Assembly (NCBI GenBank): GCA_038244055.1
Contig: JBBRTW010000449.1
Coordinates: 1-5,943, forward strand
Reading direction: 5' to 3'
DNA length: 5,943 nucleotides
Source: DASPKW01 sp038244055
GTDB lineage: Bacteria; Planctomycetota; Phycisphaerae; Tepidisphaerales; Tepidisphaeraceae
This document shows positions 1 through 5,021 of the stretch, piece after piece. A program made the translations under genes and the position numbers. How positions within the stretch are numbered: the stretch's first letter is position 1; each line of letters begins with the position of its first letter. The notes beneath the pieces were generated by a model. The model searched no databases and had not been told where the DNA came from. It saw only the letters and a program-made list of their open reading frames with translations.

Positions 1-63
1 GAAAAGCTACAGGAACTGATCGACGGCATCGTGTTCGTCGACGGTGTAAGAAAAGCCGCTTGA
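1..63 (+). CDS. C-terminal end of an unidentified protein (5' partial)
   Basis: Frame 1 is open from the window edge and gives 20 residues (EKLQELIDGIVFVDGVRKAA) ending at TGA 61-63. Too little is present to name a family. The TGA shares bases with a TTG (60-62) that could start the next frame, a stop/start overlap often seen between co-transcribed genes. The call rests only on the open frame and its plausible composition; it could be a chance open stretch. Confidence 0.4.
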   Translation, partial: EKLQELIDGIVFVDGVRKAA

Positions 64-449
64 GTTGTCGTGGCCGTCCACAGCTTTTGGAAATAACTCC
101 CCTAGGGGGGAACGCGCCGAACCTCACGCCGGCGGCACTGGCCGCGACATACGAGAAGAATCCTCACAAGGTGACCGCATTCATGCAGGTCATCGGGTCC
201 GTCGAAACTCCAGACATCCTCGTCATGGCCTGGAGGATTATCGAGGGAATGAACATCGCGGAACTGTCGGTTAAATACGCATCAGAGCAAGCCTTTCATA
301 TGACCGTCAAGCTGAGATCTCCCTACGACGAGGACGATGAGATCTATGAGTCGCATGACATCGATGATGCCGTTATTCTTCGCCATCTTGGGGTCATGAA
401 GATGAATGGCATGCCCATCTTCGATGGCTTTTATCCGCTGAAACTCTAA
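60..449 (+). CDS. Small acidic protein of unknown function
   Basis: This frame gives up to 129 residues and ends at TAA 447-449. I do not recognise the family. The C-terminal half has an acidic cluster (DEDDEIYESHDIDD, about residues 91-104) followed by a hydrophobic end (GMPIFDGFYPLKL); no signal peptide or membrane helix is seen. The start is uncertain. TTG at 60 overlaps the upstream stop but has no clear ribosome site, and the first 15 or so codons have poor GC at the third base. From about base 105 third-base GC rises, which suggests coding. ATG at 183 has AAGGTG at 168-173, nine bases upstream, a good ribosome site, and would give an 88-residue protein. Codon pattern supports a real gene; function is unknown. 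Confidence 0.55.
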   Translation: MSCRGRPQLLEITPLGGNAPNLTPAALAATYEKNPHKVTAFMQVIGSVETPDILVMAWRIIEGMNIAELSVKYASEQAFHMTVKLRSPYDEDDEIYESHDIDDAVILRHLGVMKMNGMPIFDGFYPLKL

Positions 450-557
450 GACCAATTGGCGGCGCCACCAATAAAGGCGAGTGAATAAATATCCCATTGG
501 TTGTCATCGATCATTGAGAATTGGCGACCGATTCGCCGTTCACCATTCGCCATTTGC
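450..557. other. Convergent intergenic spacer with small dyads
   Basis: This gap lies between the ends of the unknown plus-strand gene and the minus-strand Rieske gene. The clearest structure is GGCGA-CCGAT-TCGCC (523-537), a five-base stem with a five-base loop. An ATTCGCC heptamer occurs twice, at 531-537 and 545-551. Neither has an adjacent T run, so an intrinsic terminator for either gene is not supported. Confidence 0.3.
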
Positions 558-941
558 CTATGGTATCATCTCCCCGCCCAACTCCGCCTCAACCCACTCG
601 CCCCCCTCCCCCGCCACAATCCGCGCTGGATAAGTCTTCACCCTCACCGCCGCCGATGTCGTCAGCACGCCCGTCTCCAACCTGAAATGCCAGTAATGCC
701 ACGGGCAGACCGCGCACCCGTTCTCCACGAATCCGCCCGCCAGGCTTCCCCCCGCGTGCGGGCAATAATTGTCCATCACATAAACCCGCCCCCGATCCAG
801 AAATACCGCCAGTTGATGCTCCTCCCTCTCGACGTATTTAGGCTTGTCCCCAGCCACATCCGCCAGCCGACAAAGAAGTGACCACGCCATGGAATCAACG
901 TAAAACGAACTCAAACAGTCTGGACAAGCCGGGACATCCAT
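558..941 (-). CDS. Rieske [2Fe-2S] domain protein (NirD/ferredoxin-like)
   Basis: A stand-alone Rieske ferredoxin-type protein of about 127 residues, expected to carry electrons by a [2Fe-2S] cluster held by two Cys and two His. Counting from the start at 941, the motif is C60-P-H62, 16 residues, then C79-P-W-H82, which matches the Rieske pattern CxH-x(15-17)-CxxH. The following ETG and KTYPARIV fit the end of the domain. The preceding MAWSLLCRLADV resembles the usual first strand. The start at 941 is chosen because GAGG stands seven bases upstream; TTG at 980 is the far limit and ATG at 890 would be the minimal domain. The leader before the domain contains CPDC, an extra Cys pair unusual for the family. 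The gene ends with TAG. It lies 39 bases after a small membrane protein gene, probably in one transcript. No oxygenase or nitrite reductase partner is visible, so the redox partner is unknown. Confidence 0.85.
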   Translation of the reverse strand: MDVPACPDCLSSFYVDSMAWSLLCRLADVAGDKPKYVEREEHQLAVFLDRGRVYVMDNYCPHAGGSLAGGFVENGCAVCPWHYWHFRLETGVLTTSAAVRVKTYPARIVAGEGGEWVEAELGGEMIP

Positions 942-980
942 GAGCATGCCTCTCATGTCGATGCCCGGCTCGTGAGCCAA

Positions 981-1076
981 TCAGGTCGTGACCGTGAGAA
1001 GCAGAGCATATGCCGCGATCGCAGCCAACCCCAGAGGGAGCCACTTGAGCCATGGGAATTCATCTTGCGGTTTCAT
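981..1076 (-). CDS. Small single-pass membrane protein, 31 residues
   Basis: A short open frame on the minus strand runs from ATG (1076-1074) to TGA (983-981). It begins MKPQDEFPWLKWLPLG and continues as an Ala/Leu-rich hydrophobic stretch (about residues 12-29) ending in TVTT. This is the profile of a tiny single-helix inner-membrane protein with a charged N-terminus, probably cytoplasmic. AGGTG lies about four bases before the ATG, a good ribosome site. The gene sits just upstream of the Rieske gene in the same direction; its TGA directly abuts the farthest possible Rieske start (TTG 980) and lies 39 bases before the preferred one. The arrangement suggests co-expression and perhaps a membrane anchor or partner for the Rieske protein; that role is inference. 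I do not recognise a family. Short length is the main doubt. Confidence 0.6.
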   Translation of the reverse strand: MKPQDEFPWLKWLPLGLAAIAAYALLLTVTT

Positions 1077-1194
1077 GAGGCACCTGAGGATTGCATTAAG
1101 CCGATCGTTGCAATGTAGACGCGGGGAAGTCGGGAAAGTTCACGGGATGGTGGGGTTTTCGATGATTTGACGGGCGGATGATGCCACATGGACG

Positions 1195-1212
1195 CGCCGG
1201 GCAAGCCCGGCG
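1195..1212. repeat. GC-rich perfect inverted repeat (hairpin)
   Basis: CGCCGGGC-AA-GCCCGGCG is a perfect eight-base inverted repeat, or seven pairs with a four-base CAAG loop. It is not followed by T residues on either strand, so it is more likely a dispersed palindromic repeat or a structural site than an intrinsic terminator. Its copy number cannot be judged from one window. Confidence 0.4.
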
Positions 1213-1263
1213 GCTAAAAGAGGAGGAACGTTAGCGCGCGTTAAACCCCATCGGATACATGCT

Positions 1264-1277
1264 TTGCGCAATTGCAA
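1264..1277. promoter_or_regulatory. Overlapping palindromes, possible operator
   Basis: Three palindromes overlap in 14 bases: TTGCGCAA (1264-1271), GCAATTGC (1268-1275) and TTGCAA (1272-1277). They lie about 22 bases upstream of the candidate -35 box of the YqiJ-like gene, a suitable place for a regulator to bind. The AT-rich sequence stands out from the GC-rich surroundings. No specific regulator is recognised. Confidence 0.3.
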
Positions 1278-1298
1278 GATCGGAATGCGTTATAGGCT

Positions 1299-1328
1299 TT
1301 GAATCCGCTTATACGCGACAGGTACAAT
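1299..1328 (+). promoter_or_regulatory. Candidate sigma70-type promoter of the yqiJ-like/flotillin operon
   Basis: TTGAAT (1299-1304) and TACAAT (1323-1328) are separated by 18 bases. They match the -35 consensus in four of six positions and the -10 consensus in five of six. Transcription would begin near 1335, leaving a leader of about 90 bases. A weaker alternative is GCGACA (1315-1320), 17 bases, TACAAA (1338-1343). GGTACAA occurs twice (1321-1327 and 1336-1342), which is why both -10 candidates look alike. Confidence 0.45.
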
Positions 1329-1407
1329 GCGGGCGGGTACAAATTGCACAACGGACGCGGCAAGGCGATCGATTATCATCGCCGCCGCGCCTGGGTCACC
1401 CTGCTGG

Positions 1408-1413
1408 AAGGAG
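1408..1413 (+). promoter_or_regulatory. Ribosome binding site of the YqiJ-like gene
   Basis: AAGGAG stands ten bases before the ATG at 1424, supporting that start over other in-frame codons. Spacing is slightly long but normal. Confidence 0.6.
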
Positions 1414-1423
1414 CGGGTGAATT

Positions 1424-2206
1424 ATGACACTTCAAGCATTGCTGGCGTGGTGGAACCTGGTGTTTATCGCACCGTTTCTGATAGCGCTGCTCTACCTGGG
1501 CGTTTATACGCTGACGGGAATCGGCGCTGGGGATGCCGATGCCGATGCCGATGCCGATGTGGATGCGGATGCCGATACGGATTTCCACGCGGAAGTCGGC
1601 GTGGACGCGGACGCCGATGTCGATGCGGATGCGGATGTGGACGCCGACGCCGATGCCGATCACGATGTCGCGGCCCATGAGCATGAAGCGCCCGCGCAGT
1701 CCAATGGCGGCGGGCAGTCGCCTCTCTCGGCCGCGCTGAGCTGGGTCGGTGTCGGCCGGGTGCCGGTAAGTCTTCTTCTCATCGTGCTGATGCTCACCTG
1801 GGGCGCTACCGGATTTATCGTCAACGCGATGATGCCGACAGCGCGCGGGTGGGAGGCGGCGCGGATTTCCATCCCGATCGCGGCCATCGTCAGCCTGCTC
1901 ATCACCCGGATCATCGTCTCGGCCATGGGGCGGTACATGCCGCTCAACGAAACCTACGCCCGCAAGCGCCGCGATCTGGTCGGCGCGGTCGGCGAGGCGA
2001 TTTACGATATCGATGAGCGCTTCGGCATGGTGGCCATCCGCCAGGAGAGCGGCGACTTGCAGCAGGTGCCCTGCCGGGTCGGGCCGGGCATCGAGCCGGT
2101 CGCCAAAGGCCGGCGCGTGAAACTGATTGCGTACAGCGAATCGGATAAGATGTTTTTTGTCGCAGCGCTCGATGCGCGAAAAGCGACGGAGGCGAAGGGG
2201 TCATGA
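1424..2206 (+). CDS. YqiJ/NfeD-like OB-fold membrane protein with Asp-Ala repeat
   Basis: A 260-residue inner-membrane protein of the YqiJ / NfeD-like type, whose members partner flotillins in membrane microdomains. Helix 1 is about residues 8-30 (WWNLVFIAPFLIALLY). Residues 37-81 are almost wholly alternating Asp and Ala/Val. Helix 2 is about 114-134 (SLLLIVLMLTWGATGFIVN) after the family-like GVGRVPVS, and helix 3 about 148-168. Residues 183-255 form a soluble region with the look of an OB fold (DLVGAVGEAIYDIDERFGMVAIRQ). E. coli YqiJ is about 209 residues, so much of the extra length is the acidic insert. The family match rests on the layout and on the flotillin immediately downstream, as in yqiJ-yqiK. 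Its TGA overlaps the next ATG (ATGA), indicating translational coupling. Known partners suggest a role in membrane organisation or stress; the exact job here is not known. Confidence 0.8.
   Translation: MTLQALLAWWNLVFIAPFLIALLYLGVYTLTGIGAGDADADADADVDADADTDFHAEVGVDADADVDADADVDADADADHDVAAHEHEAPAQSNGGGQSPLSAALSWVGVGRVPVSLLLIVLMLTWGATGFIVNAMMPTARGWEAARISIPIAAIVSLLITRIIVSAMGRYMPLNETYARKRRDLVGAVGEAIYDIDERFGMVAIRQESGDLQQVPCRVGPGIEPVAKGRRVKLIAYSESDKMFFVAALDARKATEAKGS
1532..1666 (+). repeat. In-frame Asp-Ala codon repeat within the YqiJ-like gene
   Basis: About 45 codons consist mainly of GAT/GAC alternating with GCC/GCG/GTG/GTC. The first part is a near-perfect GATGCC hexamer array (1532-1557); later copies have drifted at the third base. 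One interruption (TDFHAEVG, residues 52-59) divides it into two blocks. The protein segment is strongly acidic, lies between helices 1 and 2, and could bind cations. Such arrays are prone to copy-number change. Confidence 0.85.
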
Positions 2207-3318
2207 ATAAACCAAGACCTACGAGAGATTCGCGCGGCGTGCCCCCCCTTCCCACCCACCGGCCCCCGGCCGGCGCGGAGCAGCGGCGGGCAGCGCGTTC
2301 GGATGCGGAATTGCCGGCCGAAGTGATCGAGGATTCGCCCGTGGAAACATCGGCGCGATCTTCAGGCCGCGCCCCCCCTCCCCCACGGGCATCCGTGTCG
2401 CGGGCGAGTGCAATGGTCCATCAACATACTTCTTTGGAGCTTGTCATGATTCTCCTGCTATTGTTCATCGTCGGCGCGGCGCTTTCGATCGTTCCCTGGA
2501 CGGGTTCGATTCCCGGGATCGACCAGGCCGGCAAAATTACCCTGACCGCCATCGGCGTGATCCTCCTGCTGATCGTCTCGGTCATCTCCATCATCACCCG
2601 CCTCTACCACAAAACCTCGGCCAACATGGCCTTCGTCCGCACCGGCATGGGCGGCGTGAAAGTCGTGCAGGATGGGGGCACGCTGGTGATCCCCGTCGTC
2701 CATCAGATCATCCCCGTGAACATGGAGACCATGCGGCTCAACGTCGAGCGCCGCGGCCCGCACGCCCTGATCACCAAGGACAATCTCCGCGTCGATCTAT
2801 CGGCCGAGTTCTACATCAAGGTGCAGGCCAACGCGGATGACATTTTGCAAGCCGCGCGTTCGCTGGGCGGCCGGAATGTTCAGCCTGAGGCCGTGAGCGA
2901 ACTGGTTCAGGAGAAACTGGTCTCAGCGCTGCGAACCGTCGCGGCCACCAAGGAGCTGGTCGAGCTGCACGCCAAGCGCGATGAGTTCGCATCGGCCGTG
3001 CAGCAGATCGTCACGCATGACCTGGCCAGCAACGGTTTAACCCTCGAATCAGTCACCATCTCAGCGCTGGATCAGACCGATCCCTCGGCCCTCCAGGAGC
3101 GGAACGTGTTCGATGCCCAGGGCCTGCGGAAGATTGCCGAGATCACCCAGAAGGCCAAGGTCGAGCGCAACGAGATCGAGCAGGAGAGCCAGCGGCAGGT
3201 GGTCATGAAGAACGTCGAAACCCGCAAGAAAGTGCTCGACATGGAGCGCGATCAGGCGGAATTCGAGGCCGATCAGCGCACCAAAGTCGCCAATGTCCGC
3301 GCTGGCCGCGAGCGCTAG
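2203..3318 (+). CDS. Flotillin (YqiK-like), N-terminal half with SPFH domain, ended by in-frame TAG
   Basis: Flotillins are membrane scaffold proteins with an SPFH/Band 7 domain followed by a long coiled coil. These 371 residues hold a Pro/Arg/Ala-rich leader (1-75), two hydrophobic segments (about 82-99 and 113-132), and an SPFH domain (about 136-310). The sequences FVRTGMGGVKVV, PVVHQIIPVNMETMRLNVER and ITKDNLRVD closely parallel E. coli YqiK. The coiled coil begins near residue 315 and is cut by TAG 3316-3318, although the same frame stays open for another 369 codons. ATG 2203 overlaps the upstream TGA and has GGAGG at 2188-2192. ATG 2446 (residue 82) has GGAG six bases upstream and would start right at helix 1, as most relatives do without a long leader. 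The product alone lacks the oligomerising coiled coil, so it is probably one half of a disrupted or recoded gene. Confidence 0.85.
   Translation: MNKPRPTRDSRGVPPLPTHRPPAGAEQRRAARSDAELPAEVIEDSPVETSARSSGRAPPPPRASVSRASAMVHQHTSLELVMILLLLFIVGAALSIVPWTGSIPGIDQAGKITLTAIGVILLLIVSVISIITRLYHKTSANMAFVRTGMGGVKVVQDGGTLVIPVVHQIIPVNMETMRLNVERRGPHALITKDNLRVDLSAEFYIKVQANADDILQAARSLGGRNVQPEAVSELVQEKLVSALRTVAATKELVELHAKRDEFASAVQQIVTHDLASNGLTLESVTISALDQTDPSALQERNVFDAQGLRKIAEITQKAKVERNEIEQESQRQVVMKNVETRKKVLDMERDQAEFEADQRTKVANVRAGRER
3316..3318 (+). other. In-frame amber codon inside the flotillin gene
   Basis: The reading frame goes GCT GGC CGC GAG CGC TAG GTG GCG GAA TTC. Frame, codon use and heptad-like charged composition are the same on both sides, so this is one gene with an internal TAG. 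A single C-to-T change (CAG to TAG, Gln) is the simplest origin; GAG or AAG would also fit a coiled coil. TAG also ends the Rieske gene and this gene's own C-terminal half, which does not favour general reassignment of TAG. Confidence 0.85.
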
Positions 3319-4428
3319 GTGGCGGAATTCATGCTGGAGCAGGATGAAGCGGTCGCCAAGCGCGATATCGAGAAGAGCAAATCGGTCGAGACGGCCGAAG
3401 TCGAGCGCAAGCAGGCCGTCGAGCAGGCGGAAATCTCCAAGCGCATCGCAATCGTCGCCCGCCTGCGCGAGCAGGAGACGGCCGAGATCCAGAAGAAGCA
3501 GGCCATCGAGGTGGCCGAGCGCACCAAGGAAACGATGGTCGCGGTGAAGGAGCAGGAGCGGGCGGCGGCGCAGGCCCAGGTGCTGACCGCCGAGGCCGAG
3601 CGCGAGAAAGCCAAGCAATCGGTGCTCACGGTCACGGTCACGGCCGATGCCGATCGCGAAGCGTCGAAAAAACTGATCGCGGCCCAGCAGGTCATCACGG
3701 AAAACAAGATTCGCCATCAGACCGAGGCGGATGTGCTGGCGTACACCAAGATCAAGAACGCCGATGCCGAAAAGCAGGCCGCCGAAGCACAGTACCAGGC
3801 CAAGCTCCGCCTGGCCGAAGGCGATGCCCAGGGCGCGGCCAAGCGCGCTGAAGGCGACCGTGCGATGAAGATGGTGGATGTGAACGTCGAGCGCGAGCGC
3901 GTCGGCGTCGAGCAGGCCCGCGTCGAGGTCGAGCGGCAAAGTCTGTCGAACAAGCAGGAGTTCGAGGATGCCGCGCTGAAGTTCGAACTGGAAAAGATTC
4001 GCATCCAGGCGGATAAGGAAGTGCGCATCGCGGCCGCCCAGGCCTTGGGCAACATGCTCGCCAAGGCCAACATGCAGATCTTCGGCGACCCCGAGACCAT
4101 GAGCCGGATGAGCAGCCAGTTCATGCGGGCCGCAAGCATGGGCCAGGCCGCCGATGGGCTGTTGAGCACGATGCCGGCCGAAGGCAAGGCGATGCTGGAG
4201 CGGATCGGCACGGCGGTGATGTCGCAGCTCAGCGCGCCGGCCACCCGGACCTCGGATGGAAACGGCTCGGGCCACGTGCCTGCGAGCCATACGCCGGCGG
4301 GAGCGCCGATATCGGCAACAGTGACGGCGAGCGTAGCGCCGGCCGGGCCGCCCACGCCTGTGGATTCGGCCACATCCCCCGCGAATGCGGATGTTGCAGC
4401 GGAAGCAAAGAAGACGCGGAAGACGTAG
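3319..4428 (+). CDS. Flotillin C-terminal half: coiled coil and conserved tail region
   Basis: This continues the flotillin in the same frame after TAG. Counting from GTG 3319, residues 1-245 are a charged Glu/Lys/Ala-rich coiled coil, with a near duplicate of 17 residues (TAEVERKQAVEQAEISK at 25-41, TAEIQKKQAIEVAERTK at 54-70). A conserved-looking helical part follows (MQIFGDPETM at 252-261, then RMSSQFMRAASMGQAADGLL), resembling the region flotillins use for self-association. The last 65 or so residues are a Pro/Ala/Thr/Ser-rich, probably disordered tail. It ends at TAG 4426-4428. As a separate product it could begin at GTG 3319, or better at ATG 3331, which has AGGTG eight to nine bases upstream overlapping the stop codon. 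Alone it lacks the SPFH domain and membrane segments. It is best regarded as the second half of one flotillin gene. Confidence 0.8.
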   Translation: MAEFMLEQDEAVAKRDIEKSKSVETAEVERKQAVEQAEISKRIAIVARLREQETAEIQKKQAIEVAERTKETMVAVKEQERAAAQAQVLTAEAEREKAKQSVLTVTVTADADREASKKLIAAQQVITENKIRHQTEADVLAYTKIKNADAEKQAAEAQYQAKLRLAEGDAQGAAKRAEGDRAMKMVDVNVERERVGVEQARVEVERQSLSNKQEFEDAALKFELEKIRIQADKEVRIAAAQALGNMLAKANMQIFGDPETMSRMSSQFMRAASMGQAADGLLSTMPAEGKAMLERIGTAVMSQLSAPATRTSDGNGSGHVPASHTPAGAPISATVTASVAPAGPPTPVDSATSPANADVAAEAKKTRKT

Positions 4429-4435
4429 GCGTGTT

Positions 4436-4559
4436 GGGTGGCATGGGTAAGACTCTAAGGTCTTACCCGTGTCGTGGTTTGGAAGCGCCGTTTCGATGAT
4501 TCTGCCTTGCCTGGTATGACGCCCACGGGTAAGGCCCTGAGGCCTTACCCATGCCACCC
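4436..4559. repeat. Composite inverted repeat of two 36-base hairpin units (REP/BIME-like)
   Basis: Unit 1 (4436-4471, plus) and unit 2 (4524-4559, minus) are inverted copies matching at 30 of 36 bases. The outer arms are a perfect 16-base inverted repeat, GGGTGGCATGGGTAAG (4436-4451) against 4544-4559. The inner arms CTTACCCGTG (4462-4471) and CACGGGTAAG (4524-4533) are a perfect ten-base pair. Each unit is also a hairpin: 4445-4453 with 4460-4468, and 4527-4536 with 4541-4550. The 52-base spacer (4472-4523) is unremarkable. The layout resembles REP pairs (BIMEs) spread by RAYT transposases. It fills the gap between the flotillin and the channel-like gene and ends 16 bases before the latter's ATG. 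No T run follows, so simple termination is not supported, though the hairpins could protect the flotillin mRNA end. Confidence 0.8.
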
Positions 4560-4575
4560 GGAATTGAGTATCGCC

Positions 4576-4989
4576 ATGATCCTTCGAGATGAACTCATCG
4601 CCCTGGGCATCCCCATTCCCGAGAATTTCAGTCTCGATTGGAATGGATGGGCGGCAAAGCTCCAGGAGACGCCGCTGCGGAATACAACGGCGCTGGTGGG
4701 GTTGTCGGCCGTTCTATTTTTCCTGGCCGAGCGCGGGCGGAATCCGAAGGTCAACGATATCACTGATGCCATGGTCTACTGCTCAACATGCCTTTCGGTA
4801 GGCTACGCGGATATTTTCGCCAAGACGCCCATTGGAAAACTCATCGGCACCTTCCTGATGACCATCGGCCCGGCCATGACGTCCAAAGCCCTCGATGGCC
4901 CTGAGCAGAATCGCCGCGATGCGGTGCAGGAGGAGACGCTGGTGACGTTGAAGCAGATATTGGGGCGCATGGAGGAGCAGCGCGTGTAA
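4576..4989 (+). CDS. Small two-helix pore-loop protein, K+ channel-like (Ion_trans_2-type)
   Basis: A 137-residue membrane protein with the helix-pore-helix layout of a minimal ion channel subunit. Helix 1 is about residues 36-52 (NTTALVGLSAVLFFLAE). The pore segment DAMVYCSTCLSVGYADIF (64-81) resembles the K+ selectivity loop but reads SVGYAD where channels have TVGYGD. Helix 2 is about 86-103 (IGKLIGTFLMTIGPAMTS), preceded by KTPIGKL as in channels (TPLGRL). The C-terminal 30 residues are a soluble helix with EETLVTLKQILGRMEEQ. The open frame extends up to 4474, but that stretch lies inside the palindromic element, so ATG 4576 is chosen; its ribosome site is weak (GGAATTGAG). It follows the flotillin gene and may share its transcript. 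Four subunits would be needed for a pore. Whether it conducts K+, given the Gly-to-Ala change in the filter, is uncertain. Confidence 0.7.
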   Translation: MILRDELIALGIPIPENFSLDWNGWAAKLQETPLRNTTALVGLSAVLFFLAERGRNPKVNDITDAMVYCSTCLSVGYADIFAKTPIGKLIGTFLMTIGPAMTSKALDGPEQNRRDAVQEETLVTLKQILGRMEEQRV

Positions 4990-5021
4990 CGTTGCGCCCG
5001 GCCGCGCGAATGCTTTCCGGT

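Larger units (their letters stand above)
1077..1423. other. Divergent intergenic region, 347 bases
   Basis: No convincing gene is seen here. The region separates the minus-strand small membrane/Rieske pair from the plus-strand YqiJ-like/flotillin operon, so it should hold promoters for both. It contains a tight GC-rich hairpin (1195-1212), overlapping palindromes at 1264-1277, a sigma70-like promoter (1299-1328), and ATTGCA hexamers at 1090-1095, 1271-1276 and 1343-1348, with an inverted copy at 1109-1114. An AGGAGG at 1221-1226 has no start codon in range. A minus-strand promoter could not be assigned. Confidence 0.5.

Noticed and set aside
988..1170. 60-codon plus-strand open frame
   Set aside because: It has no family-like sequence, and overlaps the better-supported 31-residue membrane protein on the other strand.
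1221..1226. Perfect AGGAGG ribosome site
   Set aside because: No ATG, GTG or TTG lies within usable distance downstream, so it does not mark a gene.
1259..1420. ATG-initiated frame of about 53 codons upstream of the YqiJ-like gene
   Set aside because: It runs through the candidate promoter and has Arg/Gln-rich composition with no ribosome site.
1532..1666. Repeat array considered as CRISPR
   Set aside because: Units are six bases with no unique spacers and are in frame within a coding region.
1376..1739. Open frames with Ile-Gly, Met-Pro or Arg-Cys repeats opposite or out of frame with the Asp-Ala array
   Set aside because: They are out-of-frame readings of the GATGCC repeat; the Asp-Ala frame has the membrane helices, a ribosome site and the family match.
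3316..3318. Genome-wide reassignment of TAG to an amino acid
   Set aside because: The Rieske gene and the flotillin C-terminal half both appear to end normally at TAG at the expected protein ends, so general reassignment is not favoured, although short extensions cannot be ruled out.
4438..4475. First hairpin of the composite element as an intrinsic terminator
   Set aside because: The stem is strong but followed by GG and scattered T residues, not a T run, and the second inverted copy points to a repeat element.
3061..4557. 498-codon open frame on the minus strand
   Set aside because: It lies wholly opposite the flotillin. Its Leu/His/Arg/Gly-rich composition is what the antisense of GAG/GCC/AAG-rich coiled-coil codons gives, and no domain is recognisable.
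4474..4575. N-terminal extension of the channel-like protein to 171 residues
   Set aside because: This stretch is encoded by the palindromic element and its spacer; the protein-like sequence begins at ATG 4576.
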